DNA of 64,000 nucleotides from contig CANXME010001258.1 of assembly GCA_948144175.1 (NCBI GenBank), positions 791,001 through 855,000 of the forward strand. The letters are read 5' to 3'. The notes beneath the pieces are model-generated. The model searched no databases, was not told the DNA's origin, and worked only from the letters and a program-made list of their open reading frames with translations. Source of the DNA: Closterium sp. NIES-65 (lineage: Eukaryota > Streptophyta > Zygnematophyceae > Desmidiales > Closteriaceae). The translations under genes were made by a program, and so were the position numbers. Shown here piece after piece: positions 33,570-44,764 of the stretch (its first letter is position 1; each line of letters begins with the position of its first letter).

Positions 33570-35259
33570 GTTGTGTGCAGTTGTACCGCCGGATTAAGCG
33601 GAGCTGATTCGGAGGTACCCGGACATTTTCCCCGATGACCTGCCACCTGGACTGCCACCCGAGAGACCTGAGGACCACGAAATCCAGCTGGAACCTAGCG
33701 CTTAGCTGACTGCTCGGACACAGTGGCGGTTGGCCTAGCCGAAACTCGAGGAGCTGCGAAGTCAAATTGACGCACTGTTGGAGAAAGGGTTCATTCGGGC
33801 CAGCACATCTCCCTTCGTAGCACCGATCTTGTTTACCCCGAAGAAGGACGGCGGGCTTCGCTTGTGTATCGACTATCGCGCGCTAAGTCGGGTCACCATC
33901 AAGTCTTGCTACCCAATCCCACGCACCGATGACCTCCTCGACCAACTTCGCGACGCTCGATATTTCTCGAAGATTGAATTACGTGGCGGTTACCACCAGA
34001 TTCGAGTCTTCGCCGACGATTGTCACAAGACTACGTTTCGCACACGCTACGGGAGTTACGAATTTACAGTGATGCCTTTCGGCCTCACGAACGTGCCTTC
34101 GACTTTTCAACAGACCATGAACAGAGTTTTTCGGGATCTTCTAGACCAGTGTGTCATCGTCTACTTGCATGATATCCTCATTTTTAGCAAGACACAGGAG
34201 CAGCACCTCCGCGACCTGGACGCAGTGTTTAAGCGGCTGCAGGAGAACCGACTCATCACCAAAGGCTCTAAGTGCGAGTTTTTTAAGCAGGATTTGGAGT
34301 TTTTGGGGCACGTCATCTCGCACGACGGCATTGAAATCGACCCGGCGAAAATCAAGACCGTACAGGAGTGGAAGTCTCCGACGTACGTCACGGAACTCCA
34401 AAGTTTTATCGGATTCGTGAATTACGTCCGTCAGTTTATCCCGAATGTGGCGTGGATAACCGGCCCGCTGACCGACTTGCTGCACAAGGACAAGAATTTT
34501 GTGTGGGGGGAGGAGGCAGAAGCGGCTTTCCAGAATCTCAAGAATTTCCTCGTTTCCCCTCCTGTGCTGCGCATCGTCGACCCATCGAAGCCGTTCGAAG
34601 TTGTAACCGACACCTCAGATTTCGCCATCGGAGCTGTGCTTCTCCAAGACTTCGGGAACGGGCTGCAGCCGATAGCCTACGAATCACGCAAACTGCAGGC
34701 AGCCAAACGCAACTACCCGATCCACGACAAGGAGATGCTCGCCATCATACACGCCTTTAAATTATGGCGATGCTACCTGGTGGGCGTCGACGTCTCTGTT
34801 CGCACAGACCACAAGTCCCTACAGTACCTGCGAGCCCAACCCAACCTCAACCCACGACAGATTCGGTGGCTCGACTACATGGAGAGCCACTTCACCTACC
34901 GCATCACGTACAAAAAAGGGGCTAATAACATCGCCGACGCCCTGACCCGACCGACAGTACAATCCGCTGCAGTACTCATCACCCACTCGAACTCGTTACT
35001 TACCGGACTATTTACCCACGGCTACACGACGGACCCATTCTTCACGACGGGAAATAATCAGCAGGCCACAACACAGAAAGAGGACTATTACCTAAAAGCC
35101 GGAACCGACCGGATTTGGGTTCCCGCTTACCGACTGCTGCGTGAACTTCTCATCCAGGAAATCCACGATTCGAACTTCTCCGGACACCTCGAGGTTGATA
35201 AAACCCAGAAACTACTGCACCGTCAATATTACTGGCCTGATTCATCTAACGACGTGTAG
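33570..35259 (+). pseudogene. Chromovirus RT-RNase H, duplicated copy 2
   Basis: Begins with a second copy of the region at 17815 onward. Stops: TAA near 33594, TAG at 33703-33705 (shared with copy 1), and TAG at 33736-33738 where copy 1 has CAG. Open from 33739 through RT and RNase H to TAG at 35257-35259. RT has YFSKIELRGGYHQ (catalytic Asp replaced by Glu) and YLHDILIFSK (first Asp of the YxDD box replaced by His). RNase H has VTDTSDFAIGA, YPIHDKEML and RTDHKSLQYL. The integrase zinc-finger region starts before the stop. Confidence 0.93.
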
Positions 35260-36217
35260 CGCTATGTGTGCTCATGCATGGTGTGACAAGCAATGAAATC
35301 GACACATCAACGATCAGCTGGCCTGCTGCAACCCCTCGAGCCACCCAAACGACCATGGCAGCAAGTGACGATGGATTTCGTCACGGGGATGCTAGCTGGG
35401 CCGTCCGGCAACCACGCTGCTCTCGTCGTCGTTGATCGCTTCATGAAAATGGCGCACTTCGCACTATGCCGAACGACAATCACAGCGGAAGAAACTGCGC
35501 GCCTCTTCATCTCAACGGTCGTGCGACTACACGGCATCCCTTCGGCGATCATGAGCGACCGAGACCCGAAGTTCACATCCAAGTTCTGGAAGGAGACATG
35601 GGCGCAGTACCGCACGAAGCTACAGTTCTCATCGGCATATCACCCACAGACGGACGGTCAAACCGAGCGGACCAATCAGACCATGGAGCAGCTGATCAGG
35701 ACAAACTGCCCCAACCCTGCCCACTGGGAAGACTCGCGTGCGATGTTGGAATTCGCTTTCAACAACGCACCGTCCAGCACGACTAATCACTCCCCATTTT
35801 TCCTGAATTACGGGATGGACCCGACAGTTCCTACGACAACTACTCTCGACAATCCGGTCCCGAGGTCACAGACTTTCGTGACGGAACTTCAGGAAGTCCG
35901 AGAAAAAGCCGCAGACGCAATTCGCAAGGCGAATATTATTTCCCGCAAATACACCGACCTTCTCCGACGGGAACTCGTCTTGACAACTGGGCAACTAGTG
36001 TTACTTGACACGAAGAACTTGCACATGCTTGGTCCATCGATTTTACGGACCGTTCAAGATTCTCAAGATGGTGACACCTGTCATCGTGAAGCTATTGCTA
36101 CCCGACGTCTGGCGCATTCATGACGCCTTCCATGTCAGCCTTCTTCGAAAGTTCGTGCCAGCAACGACCGACATCGCACGCCAGCCCGTTGCCCCGACAG
36201 CACGACCTGTCCCGTAG
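35260..36217 (+). pseudogene. Chromovirus integrase (broken)
   Basis: After the TAG at 35257-35259 and a further TGA in the zinc-finger region, the frame is open from 35293. MDFVTG supplies the first catalytic Asp, IMSDRDPKF the second, and TDGQTERTNQTME the Glu. SAYHPQTDGQ and LEFAFNNAPSS are typical. A frameshift near 36010-36040 moves the C-terminal part (YGPFKILKMV, WRIHDAFHVSLLRKF) into the frame ending at 36217. Confidence 0.92.
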
Positions 36218-36415
36218 CCGACCCTTGACCCTTCCAAAATTCTCGCTCATCGGGTCCGCCTTGACGCAGCTGGCCGACGCGTGGATTTCTGAATTCGCTG
36301 GACTGGCCGCACTAGTGAGGACGACACGTGGGTGCCATCCGCCTCGCTCGAGGCCTCGCCACTTGTTGGTGATTACCTGGCGCGAAGGCGTGTTTCGGAT
36401 ATTGACCGCCTTTCT
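36218..36415 (+). pseudogene. Chromodomain remnant of the gypsy element
   Basis: In a third frame: LDPSKILAHRV, then a TGA, then IRWTGRTSEDDTWVPSASLE. This matches the (V/I)xWxG..xxDxTWxP core of retrotransposon chromodomains and places the element among chromoviruses. Confidence 0.82.
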
Positions 36416-36418
36416 TAA

Positions 36419-36705
36419 GGGGGGGGGGGGGGGCAGGGCTCAGGTTTGCAGTGTAATTTACCCTTCTACACCGATTACAAGGGTGAAATTTTGGGTCTAC
36501 ACTGATGTGCTGGGGTAATTTTTTTATGAGTTAGTGTTACACTGATCTGTAAGTGTATCGTTCTAGGCCACACTGATGCCTTGGGGTAATTTTTTACTTA
36601 TTGTAGATTACACAGAAGTGCGTACAGAGCACCCCTTCCCCTCCCCCCCCCCCCCGTACTTGCATTGGCCGCTGTCGTGTGTCCGATTGGTCAGTTAGGA
36701 ATAAT
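36419..36705 (+). other. Chromovirus 3' non-coding region, part 1
   Basis: Begins with a run of about 14 G, then AT-rich sequence with CACTGAT recurring at intervals of 40-60 bp, often followed by GGGTAATTTTTT. Interrupted by copia 3 at 36706. Confidence 0.7.
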
Positions 36706-36837
36706 TGTGAGAATGAGCGAACAGGAATGAATGAACTAGAAGTGAAATGAGTACAAGTAGTAAACCCTAGAATTGTGTACCCCCTATAGGCTAACCCACT
36801 GTAGCCTACACAAGCATAACATATATAATGTTTGACA
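36706..36837 (-). repeat. Copia 3 3' LTR
   Basis: 132 bp, identical by eye to 43178-43309. Confidence 0.97.
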
Positions 36838-37043
36838 CACCCCCATAGGCAAACTGGGGGAGAACAAGGGGTCACAAGACCAGTCAAGCAAAGCAAAGCA
36901 AGCTCAGGGTGGATCACAAAGTCACCACACAGTCCGAGCACAAGAGCAGGGCCAGAGGCCAGTTCACATGCAGGAGTACAGACATATATATAAAACTAGA
37001 CAAGCAAGAGCAGGTATATATATATGTCACAGTACAAGTAAAG

Positions 37044-40000
37044 TCAAGAGGAGAGCAAGTAAGGCAAGACAGACACAAGACCCAACTGGGTGCAAAAGCG
37101 CTGATGATCACAAGGCGCGAGTGCCTTGGTGAACACATCAGCAGTGTTGGCCTCAGAGGCCACGTACGCAAGTCGCAACTGACCACGCTGCTGCAGCTCA
37201 CGAGCAAGGAAGTAGCGGAGAGCAATGTGCTTCGTTCTGTGCTCCAAGCGCTGCTCTCGACACAAGGCCAGCATGGCCTTGTTGTCTACGTACAGCACTG
37301 GAGGAGAACGAGGCGGCTCTCCAAGGTCAGTCAGCAGGTAGGTGAGCCAGCGAAGCTCCTGTGCAGCCATGGCCTCGGCGTAGATCTCAGCCTCACAACT
37401 GGAGCCGAGAACCGAAGACGAGCGAGTAGACCGCCACGAGACAGAGCCGGAACCAAGGCTGAAGGTGTAACCCTGTGACGACCGCTGCGTAGCCTGGTCG
37501 TCAGCCCAAGAAGCGTCCGCGTGGCCGGTAAGGACCACTGGACTCCGCCCTCCAAGCACTAGCCCCATGCCCGACGTACTGCACAGGTAGCGCAATACCC
37601 TCTTCGCTGCAGCCATGTGCTCTGGTCTGTGTCTCCCAGGAGCAACATAGCGTGCAAGAATGCTCAGAGGGTATGCAAGGTCAGGTCGTGTACAGGTCAT
37701 CAGGTACATGAGGCAGCCAACAAGCTCTGCATACGGACCACTCGACTCTACGGACTCATCCGAAGGCAGAGCTGAGAGTGAGTGGCGAGTAGGCAGAGGA
37801 GTGGTCTGAGGCGAGGAGTACGTGAAGCCAAAGCGCTGAAGGACCTGCTGCACCATGTGTGACTGAGTCAAGGTAATGGTGCGGCGTGCTCTGTCCCGAG
37901 TGATCTGCAAGCCAAGGTAGCTGCGCAGTTCACCCAGGTCTGTGCACGTGTGTCTCTTCAGCAGTTCGGACTTCACGTAGGCGAGTCCTGCAGTGTCCGC
38001 TGTGGCAAAGACCAAGTCGTCGACGTACACGAGGATGTAGAACGGCGGCAGTGAAGTGTCGGTGCGCAGAAACAGCGACGGGTCAGCAGTAGAAGGAGCA
38101 AACCCAAGAGCCGCAAGCGTAGTCCTCAGTGTGTCCTGCCACTCACGCGGTGCCTGGCGGAGACCGTAGACTGGCCGTCGGAGGCTCCACTGGGTGCCAG
38201 GAGGGAAAGTCCCAGTGAAGCCAGGTGGACGGCGCAGCCAGATCTCCTCGTGCAGGCTACCCTGCAGGAACGCAGTGCTGAAGTCGAGAGAGTGAAGCTC
38301 GTAGTCGCGCTGAGCGGCTATGTGCAGTAGCACCCGAAGAGTGGTCATCTTCGGGGTGGGAGAGAAGGTCTGAAAGTAGTCAACTCCCTGCCGATGACTG
38401 AAGCCACGAGCAACGTACCGCGCCTTGAAGACAGGTGGAGAGCCCGGCGGCCGCTTCACCCTGAAGATCCACATGCCACTGACGATGTTCGCCCCAGGAG
38501 GGGGAACCGCGTCAACGTAGGTGCCTGTGGACTTCCAGGAAGCCATCTCTGCATCCATAGCTGCCTGCCACTGAGAGGAGTAGGGACCCTCTACGGCCTC
38601 CGCGTAAGAACGCGGAGTCGGGATGTCTAGTGCATCCGGGTCTCCCTCAGGGGCAAGTAGTACAGACGCGAGATGAGGTGAAGCAGCCGCTAGACACTGT
38701 AACTCCTCCTGCCTGTCCTCTAGGACGTCCGTGCCAAGAGCACACTCACCCCCGACGGACGGAGGACAGACAGACGCAGACTCAGCAACAAGACCAGCAG
38801 CGTAGTCGAGACGACAGCGAGCAGCAAAGTCAACGAGCTCAGCGACTAGAGCAGACGCAGCAGTGGACTCAAAAGAGGGGTCAGTGACGACAGTAGCAAG
38901 TAGACGCGGGACAGTAGGACTGGCAGCGCGAAGAGAGTCCGACTCAGGGTCGGCAAGCGCACGAAGAGAGGACTCAGGAGGAGAAGGCAAAGGGGCACGC
39001 AGAGGAGCAGTGGACGGACGCAGAGACATCCGGTGCGTGCCAGGGACAGGAGGAGGACGCTGACGCGAACCGCGACCACTAGCGCGAGCAGCACGAACAG
39101 GCGACGCGGGACGAGACGCAGGCTCACGACGCTCAGCAAGACCTCCAGTAGGACCAGTGTAAGGAGAGGGAGCAGGCAGAGGAGAGGAAGGCTCCAACAG
39201 TGACTGCGACTGGACAGGCTGTGGACACTCTACCGAATGAGAAAGACCAAGAACCTGCTGTAGGAGCGGAACGAAGTACGGCCGAGGCCGCGCGGCAGCT
39301 CCAGACTCAGCAGGGACAGCACCAGCACCAGCAGCAGAACCACCGCCAGGACAGACAGCAGTAGTCTCAGCACCAACACCCTCAGCAGCTCCAGCTCCAG
39401 TAGGACCCGCAGGCCCAGCAGCTCCGGGACCGGCAGCACCAGCACCCTCGACGGTCGACGAAGCTCCAGCTCCAGCAGCACTCCTCCAGCGGCGAGCAAA
39501 CCACTCACGCAGCTCCTGTGGAGAGAGGGGCTCCCGGCGAGACGCAGCAGCAGGAGAAACCCCAAGCTCAGCAGCTCCAGACTCAGCACCCCCAGGCACA
39601 GCCGCTCCAGACTCAGCACCTCCAGGCTCAGCAGCTCCAGACTCAGCACCCCCAGACTCAATAGCTCCAGCTCCAGTAGGACCCGCAGGCCCAGCAGCTC
39701 CGGGACCGGCAGCACCCTCAGCAGGCGAAGAAGCTCCAGCTCCAGCAGCACGCCTCCAGCGGCGAGCAAACCACTCGCGCAGCTCCTGTGGAGAGAGCGG
39801 CTCCCGCCGAGACGGAAGAACCGGAGAGCCCCCAGGTCCAGCAGGCGCAGGCTCCGCACCTCCAGGCCCAGCACCCCCAGGCTCAGCAGCTCCTGACGTA
39901 GCACCCTCCGGCTCAGCACCCCCCGGCTCAGCACCCCCAGACTCAGCACCCCCCGGCCTCGCACCCCCAGGCTCAGCACCCCCAGGCTCAGCACCCCCAG

Positions 40001-41904
40001 CAGCAGCACCCCCAGGCTCAGCACCCGCAGCAGGACCAGACTCAGCAGCAACCTCGACTGGCTCGACCGTGTCTACCTGGGACACACCTGAAGGGGCAGG
40101 AACCTGAGGGGGGAGGGGGTCTACCGGGGGGAAGGGAAGGAGTACGGTAGGGGAAGAGGCGGTAGAAGGGGACTGACTCGTCGAACGTGACGTCCTGGGA
40201 GGACAGAACACGACGAGAGGAGGGGTGGTAGAACTGCCACCCTGGAGCGTCAGGGGGGAAGCCAAGGAAGACACAGGTCTGGCGGATCCCCTGTGCACGA
40301 CAGTAGTCTCGCAGAAGGCGAGAGGAGAACTCCCCACCTCGGTCAGAGTGCAGACGCAGAACAGGAAAGTCCGAGCCGAAGCTCCTCCTGAGCTGGAGAC
40401 GAGCCTCGCGGATCCAGTCGATCAGCACCTCAGTGACAGCACCCTTGCTGCGCAAGGGGAAGACTGAGGTGTAACGCGAGTAGTCGTCAACCACCAACAG
40501 GAAGTAGCGCTCGTGACCCTGCCCACGGACGGGGGCCGGGCCCCACACGTCCATGTGAAGCGTCTGCAGAGGAGCCTCTGTCGGGGGAAACTGGGAGGAG
40601 TGAGGAGCAGCCCTGAGGCGCCCCTCGACACAGGGGACACAGGAAGGTCCTGGTCCCGAAGGAAGGGGAGGGAGAGACTGGGGAAGACCAGAGACAAGGA
40701 CACGGGAAGCCATGCCCCGAAGACGGGGCAAGGAGGGGTGGCCTAGACGGTGGTGCCACACAAGAGTCTCGTGAGACAGGAGGCGACACGAACAGGGGGC
40801 AGACTCAGGACCAGACCTGGACGCAGCAGCAAACACCTGACCCGACGCTGCTACCTGACCGGACGCGGGGACAGGAGGAGACTCAGTGGTCAGGGTGTAG
40901 AGGCTCGACCCCGGCCGACGCGAGAACGTGGCCAGGTGCCGGCCTGTGCGTGCGTCCGTGCAGTGGGTCACCCGCTGACTCGCAGGAGTGAACTGGTGAA
41001 CCCCCGCATCCTGTAGGTCTGCACCACTCACCAAGTTCGTCGAGAACGAGGGGAGGTACAGGCCAGACAGGGTGCCCGAGGGGGCAGCCGGACACGGGAG
41101 GACAGTGGAGAAGTGAGCGAGGACAGGACCCCCAGAGGGGTCAGCCAGGGAGACCGCAACCGGCCGACCAAGCGGCGTGAGTGTGGTGCGGTCCTGAAAG
41201 AAGGAGCGAGAAGCCCCAGAGTCAAGTGTAAAGGTGAGGGAGGCCGAAGCCAACGCGGTACCTGAGAGCGCAGCCTCACCCGCACCTGAGGAAGCAGACT
41301 CACTAGCACCTAGAGCAGCAGCCGCACCTGTACCTGGAGCAGGAGAGTCACTAGCACCCAGAGCAGCAGCCTCACCAGTAGCTAGAGCAGCAGGTCCTAT
41401 ACCTGGGTCAGGCGGGACGCACAGGTGACCGGCACGGTCAGCACTAGTAGGCAATGCATACATGGCAGTGAGAATAGCATCATAGTCAAGAGCATATATA
41501 TCTACCCTCTGCCTAAGCAACTCCACCCAGTCGGGAAGCTCAGCCTCGTCGCCAAACACGGTACGCCAGGCGTCGCTCAGACGGGCGAAGCAGCGGGACG
41601 GTGTATGACTACGTGTCCCACAAGGCTGACCAGTCCGAGTACCAGTGCGAATCACGTAAGAGCAGCGAACAGCACTGAGAGACCCTCCACTCTGAGCGTA
41701 CCACTCACGAAGCTGGCGAGGCGTGAGAGACACGCGAGAGGGTCGCGGGAGCTGCATCTGGCCGCCACCACGAGTAGAAGCAGCAGGAGTGGTAGTAGGA
41801 GTAGCGTCGCCACCCCTACAGCCCCAACCAGCGTACCACTCACGCAGCTGGTGGGGCGTGAGGGACTCACGCCGGCGTCGCTGGGGCTGCATCTGGCTCC
41901 GCAA
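37044..41904 (-). pseudogene. Copia 3 gag-pol, truncated gag, deleted integrase, frameshift
   Basis: The first frame, 41904-40042, has two LTPxQLREWYA motifs (a small tandem duplication), the atypical Cys/His cluster, protease LDSGASRSFF, integrase HHRLGHPS, MDVWGP and LHSDRGGEF. It then jumps from GIRQT straight to CVFLGFPPDAP at about 40276. Roughly 105 codons, with the catalytic Glu segment QQNGIAERR, are missing. A frameshift near 40130 moves the rest to the frame ending at 37044, with two copies of the LSPQELREWFARRWR spacer, RT with VYVDDLVFA, and RNase H. The gag N-terminal domain of elements 1 and 2 (FDAEGRAIDF) is absent. Confidence 0.93.
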
Positions 41905-42419
41905 GTAGAAGCAGGAGCAGGACTAGCAGCAGGGAGGCAGGCAGCCAGGCAAGCCAAAAGGCAGGCAGGCAGGCAAGCAGGCGACGCGCAGCGTGCTAGC
42001 AGGGCAAGAGCTCACAAGTGGTGGGAAGAGTAGGCTCGGCGACTCAGCGGCTCGGCAGCTCGGCGGCTCGGCGGCTCGGGCGACTCGGGCGGCTCGGCGG
42101 CAAGGCGGCTCGGCAGCAACTGCAGCTCAGCAGCTCGGTGACTCGGCGGCTCGGCGGCAGGGCGGCTCGGCAGCAACTGCAGCTCAGCAGCTCAGCGACC
42201 CGGCGGCTCGGCGGCAGGGCGGCTCGGCTGATGGGCGGCTCGGGTGCAGGGCGGCTCGGCGGTGGGGCGGCTCGGCTGCTGCAGGTGAGCGGCTCGGCTG
42301 CTGCAGTGGGAGATGAAGGAGGAGGAGAAGCAGGGGAGGCCACACACCTGCCACCCCTCTGCTGCGGCCCCCGAAGGAGCCGCGACGGGCGACGGGAAAA
42401 GGGGGGGTGGGTGGTGGGG

Positions 42420-43075
42420 GCCGGTAGGTGCAGCGGCGGGGCCAGCAGGTGCAGTTGCGGGGCCGGTAGAAGGGGACGGCAGGAGCCGTCAGGAGGGGAC
42501 GGCGGGGCCGTCAGGAAGGGACGGCGGGGCCGTCAGGAAGGGACGGCGGGGCCGTCACGAAGGGACGGCGGGGCCGTCAGGAGGTGACCGGGCCGCGACG
42601 GGGGCAGGCGGCGGGGCCGCGTAAGGGCCTGGGCGGGGCCGCGACAGAGCCGTCGGCGGGGCCGCGTGAAAGCCGGGGCGGGGCCGCGTAGAAGCCGGGG
42701 CGGGGCCGCGCGAGAGCAGGCGGCGGGGCCGCGAAGGAGCCGGGGCGGGGCCGCGTGAGAGCAGGCGGCGGGGCCGCGTAAGGGCGTGGGCGGGGCCGCG
42801 ACAAAGCCGTCGGCGGGGCCGCGTGAAAGCCGGGGCGGGGCCGCGTAGAAGCCGGGGCGGGGCCGCGCGAGAGCAGGCGGCGGGGCCGCGAAGGAGTCGG
42901 GGCGGGGCCGCGTGAGAGCAGGCGGCGGGGCCGCGTAAAGGCCGGGGCGGGGCCGCGACAGAGCCTGCTGCGGGGCCGCGTGAGAGCCGGCGACGGGGCC
43001 GCGTAAGGGCCGGCGGCGGGGCCCCGTCAAAGAGGGCGGCGGGGCCGCGTCAGTGAAGGCGGCGGGGCCGCAGGG
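42420..43075. repeat. GC-rich minisatellite in the copia 3 5' leader
   Basis: GGCGGGGCCGCG units with spacers such as TGAGAGCA, TAGAAGCCG and ACAAAGCCGTC, at the same position as in elements 1 and 2. A longer block (about 42600-42750) is itself repeated at 42775-42925. Confidence 0.92.
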
Positions 43076-43177
43076 GAAATGGCGACCCGAGGGGTCGCTA
43101 AAAAAAAGATCGCGCCTCGGGGGGCGCTTCGGTGGGCCCAAAAAAAAACGGTCCGTAGAAGGACCCGCTCTATACCA

Positions 43178-43309
43178 TGTGAGAATGAGCGAACAGGAAT
43201 GAATGAACTAGAAGTGAAATGAGTACAAGTAGTAAACCCTAGAATTGTGTACCCCCTATAGGCTAACCCACTGTAGCCTACACAAGCATAACATATATAA
43301 TGTTTGACA
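43178..43309 (-). repeat. Copia 3 5' LTR
   Basis: 132 bp. The inner edge is followed on the minus strand by TGGTATAGAGC. Confidence 0.97.
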
Positions 43310-43314
43310 ATAAT

Positions 43315-44764
43315 TCCCTTGCCAGCATGACACGCAATCCCACATTGGCAGCAACTACAGTATTGCTGCCTGAACCAAGTCCTGGGAGTGGGACCACATT
43401 CAGATTGTCGATGCTTGGAGATGCAATCCACGGTCCCCGACCGTGGCGCTCTGTGAGTTTCTGTCCCGAAGCTTTGTTGTGTGGGTTCGGCAAGCACAGC
43501 TAGCAGTATCGTGTGACACCGTCATTCCACCACCACCCCAACGTCGCTCCTGTTTTAACCACTCAGTCTAGCAGCTGAGCGACCACCACCTGGTAGCAGG
43601 GGAAATTTTACCAGGGTAAATCACCCTGATACCCTGATAATCAGGGTGGTTTCTGGTAGTCACACTGATGGCCCCGGGTAATTTTTTTAGGAGCTAGGTT
43701 CTCCCTGATATGCCAGGGTTTACATTTAAGGCACACTGATGACTATGGGTTCCCGAATCCCATAACGAGTTTTACCCTTAAACGAGTACCCTACCCCCCC
43801 GCCCCCCAGTACCCCCACCCCCCCTTTCCTGTTGTTGGGCTGAGAAAGCCCTTAAGGATCTTTACGGAGGATAACTCTGGGTAGGATACTTTGTAATATC
43901 GGAAGCGTTTAATGAAGCTTTGTGAACCGACCTTGCACTAGTGTGTGAGAGCAAAGTGGATTCAATTAAACAAGCAAATACAAGGTTTTATATAAGAGTA
44001 CAGGGAATACGAATGGATAGATAACTGTATTTGCTGTTGCGATTCGATACAGTGCGACTCGGGCAACTGCTCTGTAACGAGTCAGTTGTGTGTCCTTAAC
44101 TGTCGCGTTGTAATTGTCAAGTCAAAGGTCGCTGAACTTTGACTTTCCCGTAACCTCCAGGCGGTTACCCTAACCTCCGAGGTTTGACTCGATGCTTCGA
44201 TTCGGACTGCTTCGCTAGTGTCTTGGGTTTTGACACGACAGAAGCGCACTAAGACTTATTGTTTCCAACACCTGTAACCCGGGATTCTCGATTGCCAACT
44301 GTCGAAGCCGGAATTTTGGCCTTGACAACGCATGTGCTGGCACTCAGTGGGCCACCATTGACCAGGGTTTGTTATTTAAGAACACTGATGCGACAGGGTA
44401 GATTTTACAACATTGCGATGCGGAAAACCCTGATGGAAAAGGTTTTTTATAAGGGGTCACACTGATAATCAGGTTTTTGAGCTTGTGCTACACTGATCGC
44501 AAGGGTTAGTCAAATCCAAAAATTTGCCCTGCCTGGTAGCCATGGCTGCGCCATATAAATCTAAGCAGTACGTATTAGTGGCAGTGTACGGAAAAATCTC
44601 ACACTGGAGTTGCAGGGTAAAATTTTAAAACGGATATGTTACACTGCTCTGGCAGTGTAATGAAAAAGTTCACACTGCTCAGAAGGGTTTTAAAAAAAGC
44701 TACACTGCCAATCGTGAGTTAGCCAAATCCAAAACGAAGCCCTTGGGGGGGGGGGGGGGGGTGG
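43315..44764 (+). other. Chromovirus 3' non-coding region, part 2, with polypurine tract
   Basis: Continues the AT-rich, CACTGAT-rich sequence. CACTGAT or CACTG(C/G) recurs at least eight times at 43650-43745 and 44380-44710. It ends in a run of about 17 G at 44743-44761, directly before the 3' LTR, which is the likely polypurine tract. A solo LTR sits inside. No reading frame is supported. Confidence 0.75.
43833..44270. mobile_element. Solo LTR, 438 bp, unrelated to the other LTRs here
   Basis: Starts TGTTGGGCTGAG and ends GTTTCCAACA, so it has short inverted ends TGTTGG/CCAACA. It is flanked by the 5-bp duplication CCTGT (43828-43832 and 44271-44275). An internal TATATAAGAG lies near 43990. 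No coding region follows. Confidence 0.88.

Larger units (their letters stand above)
36706..43309 (-). mobile_element. Ty1/copia element 3 (minus strand), integrase-deleted
   Basis: 6604 bp, with target duplication ATAAT (36701-36705 and 43310-43314). LTRs 36706-36837 and 43178-43309 are 132 bp and identical by eye. The primer site, on the minus strand beside the right LTR, is TGGTATAGAGC. It differs from elements 1 and 2 in a shortened, divergent gag, an internal deletion in integrase, and a duplicated spacer. The LTR is related to, but distinct from, those of elements 1 and 2. Confidence 0.97.

Noticed and set aside
36419-36432. G run as the chromovirus polypurine tract directly before a 3' LTR
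   Set aside because: The following sequence does not match the 5' LTR. The true 3' LTR is at 44765, after another G run.
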